64,000 bases of DNA from Geitlerinema sp. S16 (GCA_011390275.1 JAABST010000017.1:21668-85667); one strand, 5' to 3'; positions 1-11,104 are shown, counted from the stretch's first letter. Translations and numbers: made by a program. Notes: a model not told the origin generated them from the letters alone.

Positions 1-50
1 GTCATACTGCTTTTGTCTAACATTTGATTTAGAAACGGTGCGAATTCCAG

Positions 51-102
51 TTCATGGGTAACTGAGAATCTCGACGATTTCGGCGTCCCAATTACCCATG
101 AA
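51..102 (-). terminator. Inverted repeat downstream of groEL
   Basis: Two 11-base arms (51-61 and 92-102) are perfect reverse complements around a 30-base loop, about 30 bases past the groEL stop. There is no clear T-run, so it could be a weak terminator, an mRNA-stabilising hairpin or a small dispersed palindrome. Seen directly; the role is inferred. Confidence 0.4.
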
Positions 103-131
103 TCAACGATGGCGAGGAATTCGCGAGCGGT

Positions 132-1814
<1,683 letters not shown>

Positions 1815-1846
1815 TTAGTTCTATCGAACGACTCCAAGATCAAAAT

Positions 1847-1873
1847 TTAGCACTCAGAATGCCTGAGTGCTAG
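1847..1873 (-). promoter_or_regulatory. CIRCE operator (HrcA binding site)
   Basis: The sequence reads TTAGCACTC, nine spacer bases, then GAGTGCTAG, which is the CIRCE consensus with one mismatch in the last base. It sits just upstream of groEL on the same strand. CIRCE is the known binding site of the heat-shock repressor HrcA, so groEL is expected to be derepressed by heat. The site also lies about 65 bases past the glpK stop. Confidence 0.93.
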
Positions 1874-1937
1874 TTCGTGGTAACCGTACCGGAACCCGTC
1901 GGGCTTGAGATTTTAGCGGTTGATGATCTTGGCCGAT

Positions 1938-3431
1938 TTAATCCTCAATCCAGCTTTTCGCGCGACTGACCGCCTTTAACCACATCGCAAAATTCTCCTG
2001 CGCGGCCTGTGTGCCCTCGCCCGGTTCAAACACGCGATCGACCTGACGCGCGGCAATCAGATCGGCATAGCTGTCATAAAAACCACTCGCTAGCCCTGCC
2101 CCAAAGGCTGCTCCCTGAGCCGTGGCATCCGACACCGCCGGACGTTCGACCGAAATCCCCAGGACATCGGCCTGGAACTGCATCAGCCAATTATTGTTCG
2201 AGGCTCCACCATCGACTTTGAGTCGTAAAAGCGGCGATCCACTATCAATATCAGCAGCATCGACGACCTCTTTGACCTGATAGGCGATCGACTCTAGTAC
2301 CGCACGAATCATGTGAGCTTGGGTTGCGCCGCCGGTAATGCCGAAAAAGGCTGCGCGGGCGCTCATATCCCAGTGAGGCGCACCGAGTCCACTCAGCGCC
2401 GGGACGAAATAAACGCCGTCGGTGTCCGGGACGGATTGGGCGATCGCCTCGGTTTCAGGCGCAGACTCGATCAGCTTTGCCCCGTCACGTAACCACTGGA
2501 TGCAGGCGCCGGTGGTGAACATCGCGCCTTCGAGGGCGTAGTAGGTCTGATCGGCGGTGGTCCAGGCGATCGTTGAGAGTAGATTTTGGCTCGATCGGGC
2601 GATTTCGCTGCCCATTTGCGCCACGAGAAAACATCCCGTTCCGTAGGTGCATTTCAGTAAACCGGGCTGGTCGCAGCCGTGGGCAAACAGGGCAGCTTGC
2701 TGGTCGCCAAAAACCGCCGTGATCGGCAGTTCTGCGCCGATGACGTTGGCGCTGGTTGTGCCGAAATGACCGAGGCTGGTCTGGATGGTCGGCATGATGT
2801 GGGTGGGAATCCCGAAAAGGTCGAGTAAATCGGCGTCCCAGTCGCGCGTTTCTAGGTTCATCAGCATCGTGCGGCTGGCGTTGCTGTGGTCGGTGGCGTG
2901 TACCTGCCGCCCCGTCAGGTTCCACAAAATCCAGGTATCGATCGTCCCGGCCAACACGTTGCCTAAATTCACCTCGGGTTTATGCTCCGTGACCCAGTCG
3001 AGTAGCCATTTCAGCTTGGTGGCCGAAAAGTAGGCGTCGAGTACCAGGCCGGTTTTTTGCTGAATCATCTCCGCTTTGCCTTGAGCGGTCAGCTCGCGAC
3101 AGAGAGAAGAGGTACGGCGGTCTTGCCAGACGATCGCATTGTGCAGCGGTTCACCGGTCGTTTTGTCCCAGAGAACGCAGGTTTCACGCTGAACTGTAAG
3201 ACCGATCGTGGCGATGTCACTGACATTCGTATCGGTCTTAACGAGGACATCACGAATAACCGTCTGAGTGTCAGCCCAAATTTCGTTTACGTCGTGTTCT
3301 AGCCAGCCGGGATGGGGGTAGTACTGGGGGAGTTCTTTGTACGCCTGGGCGTATAGCTGTCCGGCGCGATCGAACAGAATAGCGCGGTTGCCAGTTGTGC
3401 CGAGATCGATGGCTAAAACGTATTGCGTCAT
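1938..3431 (-). CDS. glpK: Glycerol kinase
   Basis: It phosphorylates glycerol to sn-glycerol 3-phosphate using ATP, feeding lipid synthesis and glycerol use. The 497-residue length is typical. FGGY-kinase features are visible: the N-terminal phosphate-binding motif DLGTTGNRAILFD (residues about 9-21), the QRETCVLWDK region near residue 85, and the C-terminal ATPase stretch VDGGASNNNWLMQFQADVLG near residue 405. It appears monocistronic, transcribed toward groEL and ending 65 bases before the CIRCE element. The ABC ATPase about 1 kb away belongs to a family that includes glycerol 3-phosphate importers, but nothing ties the two together. Confidence 0.95.
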   Translation of the reverse strand: MTQYVLAIDLGTTGNRAILFDRAGQLYAQAYKELPQYYPHPGWLEHDVNEIWADTQTVIRDVLVKTDTNVSDIATIGLTVQRETCVLWDKTTGEPLHNAIVWQDRRTSSLCRELTAQGKAEMIQQKTGLVLDAYFSATKLKWLLDWVTEHKPEVNLGNVLAGTIDTWILWNLTGRQVHATDHSNASRTMLMNLETRDWDADLLDLFGIPTHIMPTIQTSLGHFGTTSANVIGAELPITAVFGDQQAALFAHGCDQPGLLKCTYGTGCFLVAQMGSEIARSSQNLLSTIAWTTADQTYYALEGAMFTTGACIQWLRDGAKLIESAPETEAIAQSVPDTDGVYFVPALSGLGAPHWDMSARAAFFGITGGATQAHMIRAVLESIAYQVKEVVDAADIDSGSPLLRLKVDGGASNNNWLMQFQADVLGISVERPAVSDATAQGAAFGAGLASGFYDSYADLIAARQVDRVFEPGEGTQAAQENFAMWLKAVSRAKSWIED

Positions 3432-3723
3432 GACAGAAAAAATGAGGAATAGGCGAACAAAGAAAGAACCCAGGGTTTTGCGGGTTTGACGTGAATTTCG
3501 CGTGAATTTCGCGTGAGTTTGGCGCTAGCTGTGAGTTCACCTCGCGCGATGAATCCTCATAGCTAGCCGTCATTCCACGCTACCACTGCCCCTGAACACG
3601 ATCGAGTGTCTTCGCGCGAAGTTGTGCGATCGGCTACGCTTAGCTATGTAAAGATGTGCGAACTTTATCGAGACAAGCTTGACAACGTTACGCAGATCTC
3701 TTCGGTTCAGAAAGATTAATTCT

Positions 3724-4332
3724 ATGGCGATCGTCTCAACGCATACCCAAGCCACGACTCCGGCTGTTACGTCTGTTGCCCACGCTGCTGCTGTAGCGTC
3801 CGGCGCTGCGTTAGATTCGATCAGCAGCCTGACCTGTCGATTCTTCGAGCGATCCACCGGTCGCTGGACGTCGCAGCGTCGGTACTACACGCTCAACATC
3901 CATGAACCTCAAGAGGTAGAAAGCGCGATCGAAATTGATTTTTTGGACGCCGACCACCCGGATCTTGCGACACTAGCGGCGGCTCATGGTTTACCCGCCG
4001 GTACGCTACGGGCGGGAACGAATATTCGTTGGGAATCGCGCTACCTCAAGGCGACGCGCAAGCCCGCGACGGGATCGACCACGATCGGGGTGGGTGATGG
4101 CGATTTGCTCTATCGCGATCGGGGATTTTCCTCGCCGGAGCCAGTGGCGGCAACGGTGAACTTTGTCAATCCCGACACGATGCGGTTAGTGACGACCTAC
4201 GGCAATTCGGTGTTTGAGGAGGAAATCAAGCTGGTGGGTGATAAATACCGTACGCGCCAGACGATCGCGACCCGCGCCGGTGAGGAAGTGCTGATCGGTC
4301 AATATCTCGAAACGCGCATTTCGGACGTGTAG
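3724..4332 (+). CDS. cpcS: CpcS/CpeS-family phycobiliprotein lyase
   Basis: S-type lyases attach phycocyanobilin to cysteine 82-type sites of phycobiliprotein subunits. About 200 residues from the ATG chosen here (MAIVSTHT); an in-frame TTG 45 bases upstream is also open. Family hallmarks include CRFFERSTGRWTSQRRYY near residue 35, EVESAIEIDFL, LLYRDRGFSSPEPV, the VNPDTMRLVTTYGNS stretch, and the C-terminal RTRQTIATRAGEEVLIGQYL. The residues before the core (about 1-30) are Ala/Thr-rich and longer than usual. The likely client is CpcB, encoded about 16 kb away, at Cys82. The stop codon falls inside the palindromic element at 4329-4394. It could equally be named CpeS or CpcU; the subfamily is uncertain. 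Confidence 0.88.
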   Translation: MAIVSTHTQATTPAVTSVAHAAAVASGAALDSISSLTCRFFERSTGRWTSQRRYYTLNIHEPQEVESAIEIDFLDADHPDLATLAAAHGLPAGTLRAGTNIRWESRYLKATRKPATGSTTIGVGDGDLLYRDRGFSSPEPVAATVNFVNPDTMRLVTTYGNSVFEEEIKLVGDKYRTRQTIATRAGEEVLIGQYLETRISDV

Positions 4333-4394
4333 GGTGGGCATTGCCCACCATGACTGATTCGCGGGTTGATCGTGGTGGGCAGTGCCGACCCTAC
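4329..4394. repeat. 66-bp imperfect palindromic (REP-like) element
   Basis: The left arm (4329-4353) and right arm (4370-4394) are 25-base reverse complements with three mismatches. Each begins GTAGGGT and contains a smaller palindrome, GGTGGGCATTGCCCACC on the left. The element fills the gap between the convergent cpcS and ABC ATPase genes. The cpcS stop codon TAG (4330-4332) is part of its left end. It can fold into a long hairpin and probably also ends transcription from both sides. Confidence 0.8.
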
Positions 4395-4409
4395 TGGTAA
4401 GACTAGAAT

Positions 4410-5834
4410 CTAGGACGCGGCGAACAAAGCGATTCCCGTAGCAGCATCGAACAGATGAATCGCGAGCGGATCGATCGCCAGCCAGATCGATTCATTCAAG
4501 GCCAGGGGCGTGTCCGCGCTGAGGCGGGCGGTCATGCGAATTGTTGACGATGATTGAACGAGATCGGATTCGGATGTAGACCCAGGATCAAATTCAGACG
4601 CGATCGCGATCGTGGCATAGGTATCACTGCCGAGGGTTTCGAGGGTCACGATCGTGCCGTGGAGATTTTTCGGGGCGGGGACACCGAGGCTGAGGGCTTC
4701 CGGACGCAAACCGAGGAGTAACTCACGATCGCGGTAGGCGGCCAGCACGGTCGCCCACGCTTCGGGCAAGGTGAATTGAAAGGGTTGCGCAGGCGGCGGC
4801 GGCGGGCTGGCGTCGGATCGACACTCCGATCGAATGATGGTGGTGGGAGCCTTGAGTCGCACCGCAAGAAAATTCATCGGCGGGGAACCAATGAACGCCG
4901 CAACAAAGCGATTCACCGGGCGGCGATACAGCTCCATCGGCTGACCCAGTTGGACGATCTGACCGTCGTTGATGATGGCGATCCGATCGCCCATCGTCAT
5001 CGCTTCGGTTTGATCGTGGGTCACATAAATCGTCGTGATGCCAAGCTGACGTTGCAGACTGACGATCTGGGCGCGGGTTTCGGCGCGGAGCTTGGCGTCG
5101 AGATTGGAGAGCGGCTCATCCATCAAAAAGACATCCGGGTTACGTGCCATCGCTCGACCGAGGGCGACGCGTTGTTTTTGGCCGCCGGAGAGCTGTTTTG
5201 GCAGACGATCGAGCAATGTATCGATCTGCAAGGTTTTCGCCACCTGGCGCACCCGTCGATCGATGGCAGTTTCGCGGGCGGATTTATAGCGCAGCGCAGC
5301 GGGCAGCGATCGCGTTACCCCGGCCAAAACCTGCTCCCACCAGGGCGATTCCGGCTCGGCGGGATTTGCCGATACAGCGCTGGAACTAGCGGAGATCGCG
5401 GGACTATCCTCGCGGCTCCAGCCCCGCGTTCGTCGCAGTCCAAAGGCCAGATTGTCGTAAACCGTTAGGTGCGGATACAGCGCATAACTCTGGAACACCA
5501 TCGCAATATTTCGCGCCTTCGGTGGCAAATCATTGACGACCCGATCGCCGATCGCGATCGTGCCGCTCGTCACCGTTTCCAAGCCCGCAATCGATCGCAA
5601 CAGCGTACTTTTGCCACAGCCCGACGACCCGACCAACACCAAAAATTCGCCATCTTTTACCGTCAAATCCACACCCCGCAGGACGATCGCATCCGCCTTG
5701 CGCGTCTGAGCTTGGTTCGTGATCTCTCGATGGTCTGCGCCATTCGCGTCATTCGCCGACTCGCCAGCATCCGACACCGGCTGCCCTGACGGAGAAAACC
5801 GTTTAAAAATTCGCTCTAACTTGACCTGTGCCAC
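4410..5834 (-). CDS. ABC transporter ATP-binding protein, MalK/UgpC family, with insertions
   Basis: Cytoplasmic ATPase subunit of a carbohydrate- or polyol-type importer. Visible motifs are Walker [10 protein letters not shown] (residues 69-77), Q-loop near 115, signature LSGGQKQ (215-221), Walker B VFLMDE (235-240), the switch His at 273, and a C-terminal TOBE-like regulatory domain (about 320-474). At 474 residues it is roughly 100 longer than usual. The extra length is two low-complexity insertions: about residues 15-47 between the first strands, and about 136-190 between the Q-loop and the signature. No permease or binding-protein gene is adjacent, as is common for shared ATPases of this class such as cyanobacterial GgtA. 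It starts six bases after the DUF3370 stop, so the two are probably co-transcribed. Substrate unknown. Confidence 0.88.
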   Translation of the reverse strand: MAQVKLERIFKRFSPSGQPVSDAGESANDANGADHREITNQAQTRKADAIVLRGVDLTVKDGEFLVLVGSSGCGKSTLLRSIAGLETVTSGTIAIGDRVVNDLPPKARNIAMVFQSYALYPHLTVYDNLAFGLRRTRGWSREDSPAISASSSAVSANPAEPESPWWEQVLAGVTRSLPAALRYKSARETAIDRRVRQVAKTLQIDTLLDRLPKQLSGGQKQRVALGRAMARNPDVFLMDEPLSNLDAKLRAETRAQIVSLQRQLGITTIYVTHDQTEAMTMGDRIAIINDGQIVQLGQPMELYRRPVNRFVAAFIGSPPMNFLAVRLKAPTTIIRSECRSDASPPPPPAQPFQFTLPEAWATVLAAYRDRELLLGLRPEALSLGVPAPKNLHGTIVTLETLGSDTYATIAIASEFDPGSTSESDLVQSSSTIRMTARLSADTPLALNESIWLAIDPLAIHLFDAATGIALFAAS

Positions 5835-5840
5835 GATCGC

Positions 5841-7394
5841 TTACTCCTCGGTACGAATGCTGACCACTTGCGGCGGCGTCGAATCTGCCGGGTAGATTAA
5901 ATCCACCTCGACCAATCGCCGATCGCCCGGTGGCATTTGCAGCACCACCAGCGGTTCGCCCTGCTGTCCGCGTCGCTGAACGAGGTGAACGTAGCGCGTT
6001 TCGAGCCGATTGCGATCGTTTGCGTAGCGTAAACGCACCGTTCCCCGAAAGAAAACGCGATCTTCCGGCGGATTGAGAAACATCAGCTCGCCGCTCGCCT
6101 GATCCTGCTTGATCGGCGTTTGGATGGCGATCGTTGCGGTTCGCGTGCGATCGCTATCGTTGTACAGCGGAATACTCATCGTGTACTCCACGCCGTAATT
6201 CCCGTGGGACAGCAGCGCTGTATCGTCATAGCGCAGCAGCATTTCGGCGCTCTGCACCTGACCGGTTCCCAGTCGCCCTTGATGCAACGTGCTGATGCCG
6301 TAGGAAATGGCATTGCCGGGAGATGGCAAACTGAGATGACCGGTGTTGGCATCGTTCGTCAGCGAAGCTTCCCAGCGAGAGCCGATCGAGATGCCCGCCA
6401 CGCGGCTATAGATGGTGCGAGCGGTTGAATCAAAATCGGTAATGGGCGTGGGAGCGAGATCCCGTGGAGAAACAAGCGAGCCGCGATCGAGCAGATCTTG
6501 CCATTCTTCCAAGGTGGGAACGCGCTCATTGCCATTGCCATCTTGGGGCGCATACATCGCCAAACTCGCCACATGAACGGGGCCATCGCTGAACAACCGT
6601 AGCAAGGTCGATCGACCGTTCGAGGTGGGAACCACCGTCCCTGCTGGAATCGGTAAATTCATCAACATCCGCGATTCGTAAGGCTGCAACACCGTTAGAG
6701 CAGGCCAGTTGCTTTGGCGACGACCGCGTAATACATAATCAGAGACGCGACTTCCAGGGCCTGAAAATGCCGTCCCCAAGGGATTTTCAACGTAATCGGG
6801 AATATTGAGGAACAGAGCATCCGGACGGGTCAGATAGCTTGCACCTTGCAGCACTTCGAGCCGCACCGGCCAGCGCGTCGGATTTTCGACGATGATGCCC
6901 TGAAACAGCGATCGCGTTTCCTCTTTGGTACGAGCGCGGCTGATGTGATGGCTAAAGATATCGAAGCGGCCTTCAAAGGCGTAATCGAGATGGGCATCAA
7001 AATCACGCCGTCCCCAGCCCGGAAAAGTCGAAAGTAAAATCCCGTTGGCCGTCACCAGTTCGGGGCTATTACTGTTAAAGACCGGCACAGAATCGAGCTG
7101 CCCCGGTAGCGAGCGAAGTTCCGTAGGATAGCGGACGATCTGAGAATTGGGCGGAATGTAATCGTCGGGTCGATGGGGGGGAGGGGAGCTACTGGAGCTG
7201 CTTGAGGAGGGGGTCGCCGCCAGCTCAAACGTCGCCGCTGGCGATCGCGAGTTTTTAACGCTTTCCACGCGAACATGCGGCGATGTAATCGTCGTAGAAT
7301 CCTCGAATGGGGCGGCGAAGGAAGACGATAAAACCGCAACCAAATTTAGCGGCGTAGAAGCGGCGGCTACGAACCGAAGAAGTTTATGCAACAT
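5841..7394 (-). CDS. DUF3370 family exported protein
   Basis: A cyanobacterial family of unknown function. The first 28 residues look like a signal peptide (basic start, then LLRFVAAASTPLNLVAVL and a small-residue stretch ending SFAAP). A Ser/Pro-rich linker (about 55-75) follows. The family core then begins LRSLPGQLDSVPVFNSNSPE and continues with ILLSTFPGWGRRD and GRFDIFSHHISR. At 517 residues it is slightly longer than usual because of the linker. It is upstream of, and six bases from, the ABC ATPase, suggesting one transcript. A periplasmic or surface location is inferred. No catalytic motif is recognisable. Confidence 0.8.
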   Translation of the reverse strand: MLHKLLRFVAAASTPLNLVAVLSSSFAAPFEDSTTITSPHVRVESVKNSRSPAATFELAATPSSSSSSSSPPPHRPDDYIPPNSQIVRYPTELRSLPGQLDSVPVFNSNSPELVTANGILLSTFPGWGRRDFDAHLDYAFEGRFDIFSHHISRARTKEETRSLFQGIIVENPTRWPVRLEVLQGASYLTRPDALFLNIPDYVENPLGTAFSGPGSRVSDYVLRGRRQSNWPALTVLQPYESRMLMNLPIPAGTVVPTSNGRSTLLRLFSDGPVHVASLAMYAPQDGNGNERVPTLEEWQDLLDRGSLVSPRDLAPTPITDFDSTARTIYSRVAGISIGSRWEASLTNDANTGHLSLPSPGNAISYGISTLHQGRLGTGQVQSAEMLLRYDDTALLSHGNYGVEYTMSIPLYNDSDRTRTATIAIQTPIKQDQASGELMFLNPPEDRVFFRGTVRLRYANDRNRLETRYVHLVQRRGQQGEPLVVLQMPPGDRRLVEVDLIYPADSTPPQVVSIRTEE

Positions 7395-7775
7395 GCCGCA
7401 GTGCGATCATTCGAGGCGAGAACATCGATAAGTAAGAGAAAACAGACAAGGTCTTTACAGACAATCGGTGGATTATAAGCGTTTTGTGGAGAGCATATCT
7501 ACAAATCTCGAAAATAATGCACAGGTTTGAGCGTTCGAGTTGGGGTCTATTCGTCGATCGGGATTGAAGCCTTTACGACAAATTAGAGAGCCAAGGCACA
7601 ATTAAATTGACGACAATATCGCAGTCAGCATACCGCACTCACTTCCCTTACCGACATTCGCCGACATCTTTGCTGATCCTGTTCTCAATTAATACGTTTT
7701 GTTGACAATCTCTAAACTCACCCCGTAGGATCGACGCAACTCGCGAATTTTAATCGTTCTCGCCTTACACCGCTC
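7395..7775. other. Divergent intergenic region between DUF3370 and fur
   Basis: This 381-base gap separates two divergent genes and must hold both promoters. It is AT-richer than the flanking genes. The fur-side promoter at 7702-7731 is the only clear signal; I see no RNA gene or long repeat. Confidence 0.5.
7702..7731 (+). promoter_or_regulatory. Putative sigma-70-type promoter of fur
   Basis: TTGACA (7702-7707) and TAGGAT (7726-7731) are spaced by 18 bases, about 45 bases before the fur start codon. The -35 box is a perfect consensus and the -10 is four of six. Autoregulation by Fur at this site is likely from the family but not demonstrated. Confidence 0.55.
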
Positions 7776-8279
7776 ATGTATTCCTACGACAGCAGCACGT
7801 TTCGCAATGAGCTTAATCAACTCGGCCTGCGAATGACACCTCAGCGAGAAACGATTCTAGATGTTTTTCGCGAGCTGCCCAAGGGACAGCATTTGAGTGC
7901 TGAGGATTTGCATAATCATCTTCAAGAGGTTGAACCCGATCGCAAGATCAGCCTCTCGACGATTTATCGATCGCTCAAACTCATGACCCATCTTGGTCTG
8001 CTCCGTGAACTCGAACTGGCCGAGGGTCATAAACACTACGAACTGAATCAACCCCACCCGCATCACCATCATCATCTGGTCTGCGTTCGCTGCAACCGGA
8101 CGATCGAGTTTAAAAGTGATTCCGTCTTAAAGGTCAGCATGAAAACCAGCGGTAAAGAAGGGTTTCACCTGCTGGACTGTCAGCTCACGATTCACGGTGT
8201 TTGCGTCGAGGCGCTCAAACGCGGCTGGCCGTCGGTTCCGGAAGAGTGGATGTGCCCCCACGCACCCGCAGACAAGTAG
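7776..8279 (+). CDS. fur: Fur-family transcriptional regulator (FurA type)
   Basis: Iron-responsive DNA-binding repressor of 167 residues. The winged helix occupies about residues 10-85 (LRMTPQRETILDVFRELPKG and ISLSTIYRSLKLM). The dimer/metal domain has the His-rich HPHHHHHLVC followed by CNRTIEFKSD. The C-terminus (LLDCQLTIHGVCVEALKRGW) lacks a second CxxC zinc pair, which matches cyanobacterial FurA rather than Zur or PerR. FurA represses iron-uptake and related genes when iron is sufficient. It is transcribed alone from the promoter just upstream. Confidence 0.9.
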   Translation: MYSYDSSTFRNELNQLGLRMTPQRETILDVFRELPKGQHLSAEDLHNHLQEVEPDRKISLSTIYRSLKLMTHLGLLRELELAEGHKHYELNQPHPHHHHHLVCVRCNRTIEFKSDSVLKVSMKTSGKEGFHLLDCQLTIHGVCVEALKRGWPSVPEEWMCPHAPADK

Positions 8280-8370
8280 CCCGACAGAACAGGCGAAACG
8301 CCTACGTTACAACTTGAGACCGTTCTAACCCTGACTTCCATTGCTATGGAAGCTGGCTCTACGGAGATCT

Positions 8371-9669
8371 TCACACGCCAACGATCGCCCGTAACCGCTG
8401 GCGAAATTGTTCGGGTTGGAATTGCTTAACCTGTTCTAATCCGGCCTGCTGTAGATGCTGGGCATAGGCTCGATCGCCCGTGACCCGAACGATACCCGCC
8501 GCGATCTCCTCCACGCTCAACGGATCGACGTAATGGGTCGCCGTACCGCAGACCTCCGGCAGCGACGAAGCCCGCGCCACGATCGTCGGACAGCCGCAGG
8601 CCATCGCCTCTAGCGGCGGAATGCCGAAGCCTTCGTACAGCGACGGAAACAAAAACGCCGCTGCCCCGCGATATAAATCGGCCAATTCTTGATCGCTGAC
8701 CCGCCCCAGAAATCGGACGCGATCGACGATGCCGAGCTGTTGCGGTAAATCTGCAAGATTGGTATCCAGGCGATTGAGTGTACCGACGATCGCCAGGGTG
8801 AGATGGGGGCGATCGCCGGTCGCGATCACGCGGGCAAAGGCTTCGATCGCGCGGCGAATATTTTTGTAAGGGCGAGTCTCACCGACGCAAAGCAGGTAGG
8901 GCGTCAGTGCGGGGATATTGAGGTGGCTCGGGGTATTCGACGGGAGTTTGGCCGGGGCGTTGGTCTCTCGCGGCTCCTGCGGATCGCCGGGATTGCCGGG
9001 ATTGCCGAGATCGCCGGGATCGCCAAGATCGCCGGGATAAAACAGATCGGTACGGTAAGGAATCGGCAACACCACCGACGGTGTCTGGATGTCCGGCCAA
9101 TAGTGTTGCAAATCGCGGCGTGTATTTTCCGAGGACACGACGATCGTTTGGGAGACGCGCAACAGTCGCGGCAAAATCCAGCGAAAGTAATACTTGACGC
9201 GGGGGTAAACGTCGGGGAATTTTAGCGGGAGGAGGTCGTGAACCGTTACGATTTGCGGGCAAACCGGATGTAACATTCCCTCCGGGACAGGAGAATAAAA
9301 CAGGGGTAGTCTAGAGCCGAAACCGGGAGCCGATCGCGAAGGGCGCGTTAGCAGTCGCGGCAGCGCGATTTGATGCCAGAGGAGGCGGGTGAGATTGCCC
9401 CGTAGGTTATTTTGATGGATGCGATCGAGCTGCACTCGATGGGCGCGTGAGCCAAACTGATCGCACAGGAGACGATCGCCACTCAGCACCCGAAGTTGTT
9501 CGAGATCGGCCAAGGCGGCGATCGTTTCGCCGGTATAGCGATTCAGGCCGTGGCTAATTGACCCATGAAAACCCGTCGCATCCAAAACGATCGTCCTGTC
9601 CGTACGATGATGCCCTCGTACATCTGCTCGCATCTGCTCCATTCGGTTTGGCCGCTCCACTGTTCCCAC
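8371..9669 (-). CDS. GT4-type glycosyltransferase (glycosyl transferase group 1)
   Basis: A retaining, nucleotide-sugar-dependent glycosyltransferase with a GT-B fold, probably acting on polysaccharide or glycolipid. Visible features are the N-terminal LDATGFHGSISHGLNRYT, LVTVHDLLPLKFP-like acceptor region near residue 140, LLCVGETRPYKNI starting the C-terminal domain, and the donor-binding ending FPSLYEGFGIPPLEAMACGCPT (E-x7-E; about residues 342-363). A Gly-Asp-Pro-rich repeat (about residues 212-231) encoded by 9-base units interrupts the interdomain region. Some residues before VLDATGF may not be translated; a later Met at residue 10 or 13 is possible. It is divergent from the flavoprotein 31 bases away. 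Substrate unknown. Confidence 0.88.
   Translation of the reverse strand: MGTVERPNRMEQMRADVRGHHRTDRTIVLDATGFHGSISHGLNRYTGETIAALADLEQLRVLSGDRLLCDQFGSRAHRVQLDRIHQNNLRGNLTRLLWHQIALPRLLTRPSRSAPGFGSRLPLFYSPVPEGMLHPVCPQIVTVHDLLPLKFPDVYPRVKYYFRWILPRLLRVSQTIVVSSENTRRDLQHYWPDIQTPSVVLPIPYRTDLFYPGDLGDPGDLGNPGNPGDPQEPRETNAPAKLPSNTPSHLNIPALTPYLLCVGETRPYKNIRRAIEAFARVIATGDRPHLTLAIVGTLNRLDTNLADLPQQLGIVDRVRFLGRVSDQELADLYRGAAAFLFPSLYEGFGIPPLEAMACGCPTIVARASSLPEVCGTATHYVDPLSVEEIAAGIVRVTGDRAYAQHLQQAGLEQVKQFQPEQFRQRLRAIVGV
8981..9034. repeat. Six 9-bp tandem repeats inside the glycosyltransferase gene
   Basis: Six consecutive degenerate 9-base units of the form RGATYGCCR run from 8981 to 9034. They encode a Gly-Asp-Leu/Pro/Asn-rich loop on the minus strand. 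They keep the reading frame and lie between the two Rossmann domains of the enzyme. Confidence 0.85.
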
Positions 9670-9700
9670 GCTCCCCCCTATTTTTCCTGGAAAAAATCCG

Positions 9701-11104
9701 ATGAAGTATGACTATGACCTCGTTATTATCGGTCAACGCCCCGCCGCGATCGCCGCTGCTGAACTGGCTGTCACCTGGGGCGCACGAGTGGCTCTGGTGA
9801 TGTCGCCCGACAGGTCGCCGGAAACGATCGCGACGGCTCATCTGGCGATCGCCGGAATCGATCTCATACGCGGGATCTATCAATTTGTGCCACGATCCAG
9901 GCGACGACGGCGATCGATGACAAACCCAGCGAATCTAACGAATTTAACGGATTTACAGGTTGTCGAACCTGATCGCAATCATCGATCGCGCATCCTGCGG
10001 AGTCGTCGCTACCTGCTGGCTCCCGACGCCCGTGCGATCGATCCCGTATCTCCCGACCTCCCCGGCTTCGAGCAAACTTCCCACGTCCTAATCGGTAATC
10101 GCGACGATATTCGCCGCTGGCTAGCACAGCTTGACGATCTGGCGACGAATGAGCGACCCCGACGGGCGATCGTCTATGGTGGCCGATCGCTCGTCAGTCT
10201 CGAACTGGCGATCACCCTACTCGATCGTGGCCTTGAAACCCGCCTAATTACCGCCGATTCGGTCTTACTAGCCAGCGAGGGACAACAGGAGAAAACCGAT
10301 ACCTCATCCTTGCTCCGGCTCTGGCAATTGCAGGCGATCGCCAACGGTCTCGACTGTGAATTGAACAGCACGATCATCAACGTTCAGCCGCTGGATCGTG
10401 AACTGGTGCTGCAAACCGAAGCCCAAAAATTCACAACCGATGTTTTGCTGATCGCCGATCATCTTGTTCCCGATCTCGATCACGCCAACCTCCACGCCTG
10501 CGGCCTCATCTTGAGCGGCGATCATCTTTGGGTTGATCGCGGTCTGCGAACCAGTCATCCCCAGATTTACGCCTGCGCGGCGGCTCTTCGCGGTCATGAC
10601 GCCGAGTCGATCGCGACCCACGAAGCCCTAACCGCGACTCGAAACGCGCTGACACCCTGGATCGCTCAGGCTCCGAATTACCGCGCGATTCCGTGGGGAA
10701 TCGCGACCCGATTCGGGTTTGCACGGGTGGGGCTGAGTCTGGAGCAGGCGGAGGCACGACACGTGGGCGCGATCGCGATCGATCTCAGCGTGCAAAATAC
10801 GACGGGTAACGGTCTTCACATGCCTGCGGGTTCGCCGATCGCCGCGCAGGTTGTCCTCACCGCAGCGGGCAACATTCTCGGCGCGACCATCGTCGGCGAT
10901 CGTGCGGCAGATCTGATCGTGCCGTTTAGTTTGGCGATCGGGCAGTGCGCCTCGATCGATGACTGGAAAACCTGGGCGGGTCTGGACTCGATCGCGGGCG
11001 AACTGGGCGAACAGCTCTATCGGATCTGGCGCGATCGATGGTGGCAGTCGCATCCAGGTTGGCACGATCGGGTGCAATCGTGGTTTGACGATCGGCGGGG
11101 ATAG
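9701..11104 (+). CDS. Degenerate FAD/NAD(P)-dependent oxidoreductase (disulfide reductase fold)
   Basis: The protein follows the plan of dihydrolipoamide/mercuric reductases over 467 residues: an N-terminal dinucleotide fold (YDLVIIGQRPAAIAAAELA), a central NAD-binding fold (RAIVYGGRSLVSLELAITLL near residue 155), an FAD-contact region (PQIYACAAALRG) and a C-terminal dimer domain from about residue 330. Key elements are missing. There is no CxxxxC redox disulfide, the usual Gly-Asp of the FAD ribityl motif reads CA, and the C-terminal HPT catalytic His motif is absent. An Asn/Leu/Thr repeat (NPANLTNLTDL, about residues 75-85) sits in a loop. It may be a flavoprotein with another activity or a non-catalytic homologue. 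It is divergent from the glycosyltransferase. Confidence 0.75.
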   Translation: MKYDYDLVIIGQRPAAIAAAELAVTWGARVALVMSPDRSPETIATAHLAIAGIDLIRGIYQFVPRSRRRRRSMTNPANLTNLTDLQVVEPDRNHRSRILRSRRYLLAPDARAIDPVSPDLPGFEQTSHVLIGNRDDIRRWLAQLDDLATNERPRRAIVYGGRSLVSLELAITLLDRGLETRLITADSVLLASEGQQEKTDTSSLLRLWQLQAIANGLDCELNSTIINVQPLDRELVLQTEAQKFTTDVLLIADHLVPDLDHANLHACGLILSGDHLWVDRGLRTSHPQIYACAAALRGHDAESIATHEALTATRNALTPWIAQAPNYRAIPWGIATRFGFARVGLSLEQAEARHVGAIAIDLSVQNTTGNGLHMPAGSPIAAQVVLTAAGNILGATIVGDRAADLIVPFSLAIGQCASIDDWKTWAGLDSIAGELGEQLYRIWRDRWWQSHPGWHDRVQSWFDDRRG

